NCBI GenBank assembly: GCA_947175285.1
Contig: CAMWMM010000005.1
Span: 1-37,016 of the forward strand
Direction of reading: 5' to 3'
DNA: 37,016 nt
From: an uncultured Lachnospiraceae bacterium
GTDB lineage: Bacteria; Bacillota_A; Clostridia; Lachnospirales; Lachnospiraceae
How positions within the stretch are numbered: the first letter of the stretch is position 1; each line of letters opens with the position of its first letter. The notes beneath the pieces were generated by a model. The model did no database searches and was not told the DNA's origin. It saw only the letters and a list, made by a program, of their open reading frames with translations. The translations under genes were made by a program, and so were the position numbers. Positions 7,846-15,629 of the stretch are shown in pieces.

Positions 7846-8877
7846 CTATGCCTTGTTGATTTCTCTGAGTTCTTCCTGCACATACTGTAATTCCAACAGC
7901 CTTTTTTTTACCTGTTCCGTATTCAAAATTTCCGTATTATCAGAATTGAATTCTTTCAACTCATGAACATCTACTTTTCCTTTTTCAAAATACTGTTCAT
8001 AATTCAGTTCCCGGTTGTCTGCCGCCACTCTAAAAAACTTTCCCAAGTCTTCTGCATGGAGATATTCCTCTCTAGTCAGCAGCGTTTCAAACATTTTCTC
8101 CCCATGGCGAATACCGATATAATGAATATCAGCCTCCACGCCAAATATCTCTGCAACGGCATGCGCTAAGGTATGAATTGTACACGCAGGCGCCTTCTGA
8201 ACCATAATATCTCCCGCCTGTCCTTTTTCAAAAGCAAATAAAACCAAATCTACCGCTTCATCTAAACTCATAATGAAGCGCGTCATGTTAGGATCTGTAA
8301 TCGTCAGCGGTTTTCCTTCTTTTATCTGATTAATGAAAAGCGGTATTACCGATCCTCTGGAACACATAACATTTCCATACCTCGTTCCACATATGATAGT
8401 TCTATCCGTTGTTCTTGATTTTGCAACAAAAACACGCTCCATCATTGCCTTACTGATTCCCATGGCATTGATTGGATAGGCAGCTTTATCTGTAGACAAA
8501 CAGACCACTTTTTTAACGCCTTCCTGTATAGCTGCCGTAAGTACATTATCCGTACCTATAATGTTAGTCTGCACTGCTTCCATCGGAAAAAATTCACAGG
8601 AAGGCACCTGCTTTAATGCCGCAGCATGAAAAACATAATCCACTCCCCGCATCGCTTCCTGCGTACTTCTGTAATTTCTTACATTTCCAATATAAAATTT
8701 AATCTTACTGTTATTATAAAGTCTGCGCATATCATCCTGTTTTTTTTCATCACGGGAAAAAATACGTATCTCCCGGATTCCGGTATTCAAAAAGCGCTTT
8801 AGTACCGCATTACCAAAAGAGCCTGTTCCTCCGGTAATCAATAACGTTTTTCCGTCAAAAATATCTGCTGTTCCCAT
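7846..8877 (-). CDS. UDP-GlcNAc 4,6-dehydratase/5-epimerase (CapE/FnlA/WbvB-like)
   Basis: A 343-aa SDR with TGGTGSFGNAV near residue 15 for NADP binding and the active-site block LSTDKAAYPINAMGISK (D130, K131, M139, K143). Methionine in place of the usual catalytic tyrosine, together with the upstream D-K pair, is the mark of the inverting dehydratases FlaA1 and CapE. Length and conserved stretches such as HAAALKQVP favour the CapE branch. It should convert UDP-GlcNAc to UDP-2-acetamido-2,6-dideoxy-beta-L-arabino-hexos-4-ulose, the first step for L-FucNAc, L-RhaNAc and L-QuiNAc. The reductase and 2-epimerase lie downstream, with a radical SAM gene between. AAGGAG precedes the ATG by 7-8 nt. 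It is the only dehydratase in the window, so both reductase/epimerase pairs may depend on it. Confidence 0.92.
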   Translation of the reverse strand: MGTADIFDGKTLLITGGTGSFGNAVLKRFLNTGIREIRIFSRDEKKQDDMRRLYNNSKIKFYIGNVRNYRSTQEAMRGVDYVFHAAALKQVPSCEFFPMEAVQTNIIGTDNVLTAAIQEGVKKVVCLSTDKAAYPINAMGISKAMMERVFVAKSRTTDRTIICGTRYGNVMCSRGSVIPLFINQIKEGKPLTITDPNMTRFIMSLDEAVDLVLFAFEKGQAGDIMVQKAPACTIHTLAHAVAEIFGVEADIHYIGIRHGEKMFETLLTREEYLHAEDLGKFFRVAADNRELNYEQYFEKGKVDVHELKEFNSDNTEILNTEQVKKRLLELQYVQEELREINKA

Positions 8878-8904
8878 AGAATTTCTCCTTATCCGCTTTA
8901 TTTC

Positions 8905-10092
8905 TTATCGTTCATCCGAGATATGACCCCATATCTTATGACCACAATTTTCATTTTTTATCGCTTTGTCTTTATTCTTTCCTAAAGAAAAATTTATAAA
9001 ATCTTCTATACTGCACATACTTTCATTATAACTGTCCTGGGTAACAATTTTTTCCGTAAGCTTCTTTGTATCAAGACTTGTATTCATAAATGAAAGTTCA
9101 TTATTTTCAACATTGATCTTCACAATACCGTTAGACTGAAATGGTATCAGATAAATGAAATTATCGCAAGCAGCATAGCCTTCTGCAAAACTCTGTGTAT
9201 CTTCACAATCTGCGTGAAATCCATCTGCCTCTCCGCAATTAATCAATATTCTCTCTCCGGAAACGACATCTACCTTTTCAATAACATGCTCTTTAACAGG
9301 AATAATCCATATACTTCCTTTATAAAAAAACAGATGGGTATAAACATAGTCATCTTCCTGCTGTTTTTCTTCAAAGCCAAACTTTTGTATCACTCGATTT
9401 TCTTCAGCATCCCATTTTATAAATCGTTTTCCTTTCAACATTAATAACCAAAAATATTGACCATCATAAGCTAAACTGATGAACTCCTCTTCAATACCAT
9501 TCACTTTTATATATTCAAATCGTTCTTCTTCATAATAATATTTCTGAATAAATGGTCCCACCATGCAAGCACGCCAAATTGCATGATCTTTCACCAATAC
9601 TCCATAAAACAAAGGTCTTTCAATCCCGCATAAACTGCCCAACTGCTTCCCATAATCAATTTTTATATAAGAAATCTCATCGCAATCCAGACGAATAAGA
9701 ATTAAGTAATCACTATAATGGATTGGCAGTAAATAAAGTATTCCCTGTATTATCACAGAACTATAAGCGGTATTTCTCGTATTTATCCTTATATATCCTA
9801 TTTCTTGTGATTTCAAGTTGTATTTCAAAATGTCACTGGAGTTCTTTACTCCGGGGATAAAATAAATGCATTCTTTATACACCACCGAAGACTCATATAA
9901 ACATTGCATATAACCATCATAATTTGAATTTCCCTTTTGTACGGAAATTTCATTTGTATCTTCATCGTATATGCAGATAGCATTATATTCCCATGCATAC
10001 ATATATATTTTGTTACCAATCTTCTCCGCCCAAAAACTTCTCGCATATCTGGCGCCATGCAGCATATTAGATTCAGCCATCTCTGTTTTCAC
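8905..10092 (-). CDS. Hypothetical protein, probable beta-propeller repeats, cytosolic
   Basis: I recognise no named family. The roughly 395-aa protein is built of repeated beta-rich units, each with an aromatic-rich strand such as NKIYMYAWEYNAICIYD, GQYFWLLMLKGKRFIKWD or GSIWIIPVKEHVIEKVD, about 45-50 residues apart. This is typical of Kelch- or WD-like propellers. There is no signal peptide or membrane segment, which is unusual for a bacterial propeller and fits a scaffold or glycan-binding role in the cytosol. I favour the GTG start at 10090-10092, preceded by AGGGGG at proper spacing; a TTG at 10125 gives 11 extra residues and overlaps the upstream methyltransferase gene. The C-terminus ends in a charged non-propeller tail of about 70 residues. 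Confidence 0.72.
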   Translation of the reverse strand: MKTEMAESNMLHGARYARSFWAEKIGNKIYMYAWEYNAICIYDEDTNEISVQKGNSNYDGYMQCLYESSVVYKECIYFIPGVKNSSDILKYNLKSQEIGYIRINTRNTAYSSVIIQGILYLLPIHYSDYLILIRLDCDEISYIKIDYGKQLGSLCGIERPLFYGVLVKDHAIWRACMVGPFIQKYYYEEERFEYIKVNGIEEEFISLAYDGQYFWLLMLKGKRFIKWDAEENRVIQKFGFEEKQQEDDYVYTHLFFYKGSIWIIPVKEHVIEKVDVVSGERILINCGEADGFHADCEDTQSFAEGYAACDNFIYLIPFQSNGIVKINVENNELSFMNTSLDTKKLTEKIVTQDSYNESMCSIEDFINFSLGKNKDKAIKNENCGHKIWGHISDER

Positions 10093-10109
10093 TGCAACAT
10101 CCCCCTGGT

Positions 10110-10682
10110 CTAATCTCTTGTCCAAGTTATGATAAACCTCTTCCCTTTATAGACTTCAGTCCATGCGTCCTGTATCATCCACTCAGGAAACATTTCCTTT
10201 TGATATAATAAGTGTTTATCGTCATGCGAAATTATCGGTAATTCCCCTATCAGGATTCCATCTTTAGTCACTCTTTTCATTTCTTTGATTACTTCCTGCG
10301 CATACTTGTGAGAATCAAAATAAAGAAACACTCCCCAACAAAAACATTTATCAAAATATTTGTCTTTAAACGGAATGTCATTTGCTTCCGCATAAAGCAC
10401 TGAATTTCCAAAGAACTCCATATGTTTTTTTATCAGCGGCTGTGAATAATCTATTCCATAATATTGACAATTCATATATTGTGCTAATGCACCTGCTCCA
10501 CAACCTACTTCCAATACTTTATCTTCCGGGTGAATGTTCAGTTCTTGAGATATTCTGTCTGCCGTTGTCTGAATATCCGCTTTCGATTTCTCCCACCCAT
10601 CATAAACATATAAATCATCAATGGTTCCTTTCATTTCTCCCTTTTGTGTCCATATTTCCTTCCAAGTTCCACTATACTCCAT
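10110..10682 (-). CDS. Class I SAM-dependent methyltransferase
   Basis: A compact 190-aa methyltransferase without an extra domain. KVLEVGCGAGALAQYM at residues 55-70 is motif I, YYGIDYSQPLI gives the acidic residue of motif II, and AEANDIPFKDKYFD is typical of Methyltransf_11/25 enzymes. It should methylate a small substrate, likely a sugar of this glycan given its neighbours. The ATG is directly adjacent to the TAA of the upstream GT2 gene, with GGAGG 8 nt before it. Exact acceptor is not deducible. Confidence 0.85.
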   Translation of the reverse strand: MEYSGTWKEIWTQKGEMKGTIDDLYVYDGWEKSKADIQTTADRISQELNIHPEDKVLEVGCGAGALAQYMNCQYYGIDYSQPLIKKHMEFFGNSVLYAEANDIPFKDKYFDKCFCWGVFLYFDSHKYAQEVIKEMKRVTKDGILIGELPIISHDDKHLLYQKEMFPEWMIQDAWTEVYKGKRFIITWTRD

Positions 10683-11900
10683 TTATGGTTCCTCCATCAA
10701 TACCCGCTCTTTGATTGGCAATGTCTGATATAATTTTTCTGCAATCGATTCATATGTTGTAACATTCTGAATCCCTTTTTGTTCCAATTCGGCTCTTAAT
10801 TCCTCCGGCTCATTTTGAGTCACAATAACAAAATACTCTTCATCCATCAACTGTTCCAATGACAGACACTTTTTACCGTCTATAATTTTTCCCTGTTTTT
10901 CCACATCCGAATCACAAAATGCTGTGACTTCTATTCCTCTCCACTCTAACTCTTTTAAAAGCCTCTTCCCATTTCTTCCTGCGCAATATAGAACAATTTT
11001 TCGATTTCCGCCTATTTCGTATAGCCATGAACGGAATTCATTTCTCCTTTGTTCGGCATCTTCCGGCTCATCAACAAGTCTATATTTTTTCTCCACATAC
11101 TCCAGACACTTAGCCCAGCCTGTTCTTTTATAATATTCCATTGTATGATAATAAAAAGCATATTCTGACCCAAAAGCATTATGTATCTCAGGAACTGTAA
11201 TACTATGCAGCATATTCCATGCACATTCCATGCAATTATGCATAAATTCAACATCTGCCTGAGAGCCTTGATTTTCATGTATTCTATAATCAACCAATTC
11301 TCTATCTATATAGATAGTATTATGCTGGCGAAAAGTTCTAAACCACATATCATAATCTTGAGACGTAAATAAATCGGGATTAAAATTTCCGGAAAGAGAA
11401 AAATATTGTTTTGGAAGAAGGACTGTCACTGTATTCAAAATACCAAAAAACAAAGGAAAAACTCCTTTTTCATATTGACTCCTAGGATACCATACCGGAA
11501 TTTTAAAGGCTTTCTGTTTTCCACTTTCCTGATAAAGATAATTCCATCCACTCCAAGCAATTGACATTGCATCTTCACTCTTTATAATTGCTTCCATTTG
11601 AAGTTTTATTTTATCCGGATGCAGTCTGTCATCACATGGCAGATATTGAAAATATTCGCCCGTCATATTTTCAATACCTACATTCAGCGCCGTTGATACG
11701 CCCCCGTTTTCCTTTGCAAAATATCGAATACGGTCTCCATAAGAGCGGGCTATCTCTTCTGTCCTGTCTGTTGAACCATCATTTACCACAATTATTTCAC
11801 AATTATCATAACTCTGTGCTATAGCGCTATCGATGGATTCTTTTATGAATTGCTCCCCGTTATAAGCCGGAATTACTATTGTAACTTTAGGTATTTTCAT
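10683..11900 (-). CDS. GT2 family glycosyltransferase with C-terminal Rossmann-like module
   Basis: The N-terminal GT-A domain shows VTIVIPAYNGEQFI, VVNDGSTDRT at 38-47, NGGVSTALNVGI and a LPCDDRL metal site near 90, then QDYDMWFR around 181-188, a pattern shared with the GT2s at 15630 and 33066. After a helical linker, residues about 298-385 form the shared module with CAGRNG (306-311) and FCDSDVEKQG. The module follows a radical SAM protein carrying the same domain N-terminally, encoded just upstream, suggesting the two proteins are used together. The ATG is preceded by AAAGGAAAAG. Confidence 0.87.
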   Translation of the reverse strand: MKIPKVTIVIPAYNGEQFIKESIDSAIAQSYDNCEIIVVNDGSTDRTEEIARSYGDRIRYFAKENGGVSTALNVGIENMTGEYFQYLPCDDRLHPDKIKLQMEAIIKSEDAMSIAWSGWNYLYQESGKQKAFKIPVWYPRSQYEKGVFPLFFGILNTVTVLLPKQYFSLSGNFNPDLFTSQDYDMWFRTFRQHNTIYIDRELVDYRIHENQGSQADVEFMHNCMECAWNMLHSITVPEIHNAFGSEYAFYYHTMEYYKRTGWAKCLEYVEKKYRLVDEPEDAEQRRNEFRSWLYEIGGNRKIVLYCAGRNGKRLLKELEWRGIEVTAFCDSDVEKQGKIIDGKKCLSLEQLMDEEYFVIVTQNEPEELRAELEQKGIQNVTTYESIAEKLYQTLPIKERVLMEEP

Positions 11901-11917
11901 TATCTTTTCCTTTCTTT

Positions 11918-13144
11918 CTAATTGAAGCTAAATCCATTCTTTCTTGGAATCTGAACTGCCGGAGGAACAAAATGCGTATTTATAGTCGTATTGCCGTTGC
12001 ATTTTGAGCACATTTCCATGTACCCCTTTTCCATATATCCCATGCCAAATTCCATCAATTCTCTGTATTTTTCCTTTTCAAATTTAAAATTATATTCATC
12101 TTCTTTCCATGTACAGGAATGTAAATCGTAATAATCATGCGGATTATCCTCTTTTGTCCCTGCCATAACAGCAAGTCCTGCCCAAGCACATGACCATAGC
12201 TTCCCTCCCCTGTAGAAATTCCAAGGAATACTACATGCATCAAAATGTTCTATCCGTTCTTCTTCCGTTTTCCACATGTCTTCTTTTCTAAAAACATCTA
12301 AATCTATCCAATCATGGTCCACAAATTGAACAAATTGCACTTCATGTGCTTTCAATGCTTCTATCCATTTATTATAATTCTCTTCCAATTGCGGCAATGC
12401 ACGTCTGTAATCACTAATATGTACAGTAAAGTCATATTTTTTCAAGATGTCAAAAGTTTCCTCATCCGGAATCTTCAGTGCTGTAGATGTTGTAAATGCA
12501 AGCAAATGAATCTGTTTCCTATATTTTTCTCCGATATATCGGAAAAGTTCTTTATACTCAGAATATAAAAGAGTTTCTCCTCCTACGATGCTCAAGAACT
12601 TCAAATAATCTATACAAGCAAAAAGTCTATCAAGGTCTTCCTTCATCATGTCTATATTATCTTCCGATGGTTCTTCAATATATGGAATAAAATTAAGACA
12701 ATTTTCACAATTTAGAGTACACTTTCTTGTTGGACAAATGACGATTCCTTTGTGAAACACTTTTCCATAACCATAAGCAGCATAAATAGGAAGATAAATC
12801 TCCAAAAAACTTTCATGCCAAAAAAAATCCTCTCCATTTTTCAGACCACATGCCATCAGCTTTCTCATAACATTTATCTCATTTTGAAATGACATTGCGA
12901 CTATAATAATTGTATTTTCCCTATGCTGCAAAGCTTCGTTAAGAGTATATATCTGATAGCCGCAATACTCTTTTCCCCATTTTTCTTTATCAGTATCTAT
13001 GAAGCCCTTAACTGCCCCCCCCAGAAAAAGCAAATGCTCCAAGACATATTTCCCATTTTTACCAGTTCCAAAAATATAAATTTTTTTATCTTGTAACATT
13101 TTTCCAATCTCATCAAACTGATGTCCTTTATTTGTCCACTTCAT
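11918..13144 (-). CDS. Radical SAM protein with N-terminal Rossmann-like domain and twitch/SPASM-like C-terminus
   Basis: A 408-aa paralogue beginning MKWTNKGHQFD. The module shows GTGKNG at 26-31 and FIDTDKEKWG at 48-57, the clearest example of its consensus. The radical SAM core has CTLNCENC (C142, C146, C149) and GGE at 188-190. C-terminal C304, GKLWSC (C319) and CSKC (C379, C382) could bind an auxiliary cluster. A G8 tract (13015-13022) encodes G42-G43 within the module, so slippage would abolish the catalytic core. Its downstream neighbour is a GT2 with the same module. The ATG follows AAAGGAAAAGATAAAGCT. Confidence 0.87.
   Translation of the reverse strand: MKWTNKGHQFDEIGKMLQDKKIYIFGTGKNGKYVLEHLLFLGGAVKGFIDTDKEKWGKEYCGYQIYTLNEALQHRENTIIIVAMSFQNEINVMRKLMACGLKNGEDFFWHESFLEIYLPIYAAYGYGKVFHKGIVICPTRKCTLNCENCLNFIPYIEEPSEDNIDMMKEDLDRLFACIDYLKFLSIVGGETLLYSEYKELFRYIGEKYRKQIHLLAFTTSTALKIPDEETFDILKKYDFTVHISDYRRALPQLEENYNKWIEALKAHEVQFVQFVDHDWIDLDVFRKEDMWKTEEERIEHFDACSIPWNFYRGGKLWSCAWAGLAVMAGTKEDNPHDYYDLHSCTWKEDEYNFKFEKEKYRELMEFGMGYMEKGYMEMCSKCNGNTTINTHFVPPAVQIPRKNGFSFN
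13015..13022. repeat. G8 homopolymer tract inside radical SAM gene
   Basis: Eight C on the plus strand, G8 in the coding strand, within CTG GGG GGG GCA near codon 42 of the radical SAM gene. It is the third such tract in the operon and lies at nearly the same relative place as the tract in the paralogue at 6658-7830. Confidence 0.75.
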
Positions 13145-13186
13145 AGCTTTATCTTTTCCTTTCTCTTAACTTTGATATTTTTTATC

Positions 13187-13831
13187 TTATAATAATAATT
13201 TAAAAGGCAGGAATCCTTCGGCATATTGGACTGCATTTGAATATCCCCACACTTTATTTCTATTAATATTGTTTTCAAACAAAGTATCTTCCCCGGCGCC
13301 ATATCTTTGATGCTCCACTCCGTATTGATTTAACGCCTCTTTCTTTTTCTCAATATAGTCGGATATATCAAAGAATACCGTCGGATAAAACGGTTTTTCA
13401 CATATATACAAATTACTCTGATAAATTAAAATATTATCACAGTGCCTTGCCGCAGTTTTACTTATTTTTCCTGCCGCACAATGGTCCTGATTAGTGTCAA
13501 ATTCACTATGTACAAATACCGTATCTATTTGATAATCACAAATAATCTTCTCCAGTTCCTGCATCATCTGAGTAGTATAAATTAACTGACAAACCGGAGC
13601 CTGATGAATTTCATTTATTTCTTTTACACCCAGTATTTCACATGCGCGTCTGCTGTCTTCTATACTGTCCTTCTGTTTGGTCGTTTTATTATAAACGCTC
13701 TCCGCAACCTCATTATCTGTCAGGGTTACTTTATATACTTCACATCCCTCTGCTGCAAGCTTTGCCGCCGTGCCGCCTACACCCAGTTCTGCATCATCAT
13801 AATGTGCACCTATAATTAAAATTTTTTTCAT
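13187..13831 (-). CDS. PIG-L/LmbE family N-deacetylase
   Basis: The 214-aa protein starts MKKILIIGAHYDDAELGVGG, the zinc-binding HxDD signature of the family (H10, D12, D13), followed by VHSEFDTNQDH, where D116-H117 match the second conserved block. Family members remove N-acetyl groups from GlcNAc conjugates (PIG-L, MshB, BshB). Here it probably deacetylates a HexNAc in the sugar nucleotide or nascent glycan, giving a free amine for later modification. The product is slightly short for the family but all core motifs are present. It has a normal AAAGGA ribosome site. Confidence 0.87.
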   Translation of the reverse strand: MKKILIIGAHYDDAELGVGGTAAKLAAEGCEVYKVTLTDNEVAESVYNKTTKQKDSIEDSRRACEILGVKEINEIHQAPVCQLIYTTQMMQELEKIICDYQIDTVFVHSEFDTNQDHCAAGKISKTAARHCDNILIYQSNLYICEKPFYPTVFFDISDYIEKKKEALNQYGVEHQRYGAGEDTLFENNINRNKVWGYSNAVQYAEGFLPFKLLL

Positions 13832-13854
13832 ATCTATTTTGTCCTTTCAAGTTT

Positions 13855-15066
13855 TTATCTTTTCATAATCTCTTCATATAATTTAGCGTGTCTCTCTACA
13901 TAATCTTTGTATTGAAATCTATCTTTTATATGTTCTCTGCCCATTCTTCCTCTCTTCTGTAATTCTTCATCATTATCAATCAGACCCATAACACATCTTC
14001 CCATATCGGCACTATCTCCATACTTAACAGCTATCCCACACTCCGGCGCACTCGTAATTTCTTCCAATACAGTACCTGCAAAACATATTACTGTACTTTC
14101 CGCCGCCATAGCCTCAATAGCCATTACACCAAAGCTCTCTGCCAAAGACGGCATCAGGAAAATATCACAAGCTGTATGAAAATTGATAATATCCTCCTGA
14201 TTATTCGTCCATCCGATTTGAATAATCCGATATCTTTCTGTAATTCTTTGAGGAACCGTTCCTGCTCCAATACATAATAGTGTAAACCTATCTGTATCTT
14301 CTATGGCATCCAACATCTCCCATATATATTGGCAGCCTTTTATCGGATCATCCGCCAAACGAAAACCGATAACCTTTTTATTCAGTTCTATCTGTAATTT
14401 CTGTTTTGCTTCTTCTTTATGACAGTTCTCAAAAATTTCCAATTCGATTCCAAAAGGAATGATATGTATCCGCTTAATATCTCTAGTAATTGGACTTTCT
14501 AATACATACTTTTTAGCCCACTCACTAGAAACAACAATATCAATATCCAAATTTTGAAATACCTGCTTCTTGAGTTTCCACATTGCATTTGAGTTATCTC
14601 TGTTTAAAAAGAAATATCTATCCAAATGATTGCAGTCTACACACCCTTCTTTCCATTTTGGGCATTCTAAAGGATACACACAATGCCCTGTAAAAATCCA
14701 AGGATCATGAACGGTGAATACGCTTTTTTTCTTCTGCATAATGACCGGTAAATCAGCAAGCGCCAGAAGGAAATGATGTATCATATGATAATGAACAATA
14801 TCTGCTTTCTGAAATTCCTCCATATCAGTCATTAAATCAAAATAAGGCGGAAATAAATGGCTGACCGATAAGAAATCCTCTAAAATCATTAACTGTTCTT
14901 CTACAAACTTCCGGCTTCTCATCTCTATTACATTATCGTCATTACTTACCTTTTGCTTTACAATAAGCTTGCATGGAATTTTTCTTGCATTTAAGCCCTT
15001 CTGTAAATCATACCCGTTAAAATTTCTTCCTGCCAAATCAGTATCATGTATCTGTACAATATTCAA
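13855..15066 (-). CDS. GT4 family glycosyltransferase
   Basis: A GT-B fold retaining-type glycosyltransferase of 403 aa. The N-terminal domain includes DIVHYHMIHHFLLALA and FTVHDPWIFTGHC followed by a cysteine-rich insert (CVYPLECPKWKEGCVDC) seen in WcaL/WcaI-like transferases. The C-terminal domain has a Glycos_transf_1 region with FLMPSLAESFGVMAIEAMA, carrying the E-x7-E nucleotide-sugar site. The start is a TTG overlapping the TGA of the upstream gene by 4 nt, with GGAGG about 10 nt before. Donor and acceptor are unknown. Confidence 0.86.
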   Translation of the reverse strand: MNIVQIHDTDLAGRNFNGYDLQKGLNARKIPCKLIVKQKVSNDDNVIEMRSRKFVEEQLMILEDFLSVSHLFPPYFDLMTDMEEFQKADIVHYHMIHHFLLALADLPVIMQKKKSVFTVHDPWIFTGHCVYPLECPKWKEGCVDCNHLDRYFFLNRDNSNAMWKLKKQVFQNLDIDIVVSSEWAKKYVLESPITRDIKRIHIIPFGIELEIFENCHKEEAKQKLQIELNKKVIGFRLADDPIKGCQYIWEMLDAIEDTDRFTLLCIGAGTVPQRITERYRIIQIGWTNNQEDIINFHTACDIFLMPSLAESFGVMAIEAMAAESTVICFAGTVLEEITSAPECGIAVKYGDSADMGRCVMGLIDNDEELQKRGRMGREHIKDRFQYKDYVERHAKLYEEIMKR

Positions 15067-15623
15067 TTAGTTTTTTCCTCCAATTCAGCTTTCAACTTAT
15101 CTATCTGCCGTTCATAGTATCGACAGGTATCCCTTAATAAAGCATTGAATTCCCCTATCAAATAACTGCATTCCTTTGAAGCAAAGTCTATATCATCAAT
15201 ACATCCTGCGGGCATTACTTCCGGAAATCTATCCAAAATACTGTAAATATCTTTTTCCGGTAATACATTTTTCATCCCCATGTTTTTTAACTGGGGAATT
15301 ACCTCTGTTTCTCCCTTTATAGCAACTATTACGAGTAAATCCTCTTTATCCATCTTTAAATAAGAAGGCGGAATACATGGCATATTCTCTATAAAATATC
15401 CCCATTTTTCAGAAGAATTATCAGAAAAACATTCCGGCGTAATCAAATGTTTCATGAGGGCATAATAGAGTTTTTTCCCTCTAAATCCTGCTCCGAAAAT
15501 ACATATCGCTTTTACTTTACTCCCGCACTTATCTTCTATTTCTTTCCAGAGCAAACGGCTGACATCAGTTTCATTCTTTAACAGACAATCCTTTTTATAT
15601 GCCTCTACACATTTACTGACCAA
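15063..15623 (-). CDS. Free-standing Rossmann-like module protein with C-terminal coiled coil
   Basis: A 186-aa protein consisting essentially of the module that is fused to other enzymes in this operon: AICIFGAGFRGKKL (GAGFRG 44-49), then FSDNSSEKWG (66-75) and LLVIVAIKGET. The last about 25 residues (RYYERQIDKLKAELEEKTN) are predicted coiled coil. No catalytic domain is attached. It might act as a partner or adaptor for the GTs on either side, which are coupled to it by a 6-nt gap and a 4-nt overlap. The start is TTG at 15621-15623, with GGAG about 11 nt upstream and no better ATG. The fold resembles the C-terminal domain of sugar C-methyltransferases, but function is unknown. Confidence 0.75.
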   Translation of the reverse strand: MVSKCVEAYKKDCLLKNETDVSRLLWKEIEDKCGSKVKAICIFGAGFRGKKLYYALMKHLITPECFSDNSSEKWGYFIENMPCIPPSYLKMDKEDLLVIVAIKGETEVIPQLKNMGMKNVLPEKDIYSILDRFPEVMPAGCIDDIDFASKECSYLIGEFNALLRDTCRYYERQIDKLKAELEEKTN

Positions 15624-15629
15624 TATCTC

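Noticed and set aside
7911..7918. A/T homopolymer runs of about 8 (also near 12820, 17450 and 28210)
   Set aside because: Such runs are expected in AT-rich coding sequence, often as Lys-Lys or Phe-Phe codons, so I do not count them as phase-variation signals, unlike the G8 tracts.
11701..11705. C5 run in the GT2 gene, with similar C5 runs near 3731 and 10099
   Set aside because: Too short to be considered prone to slippage.
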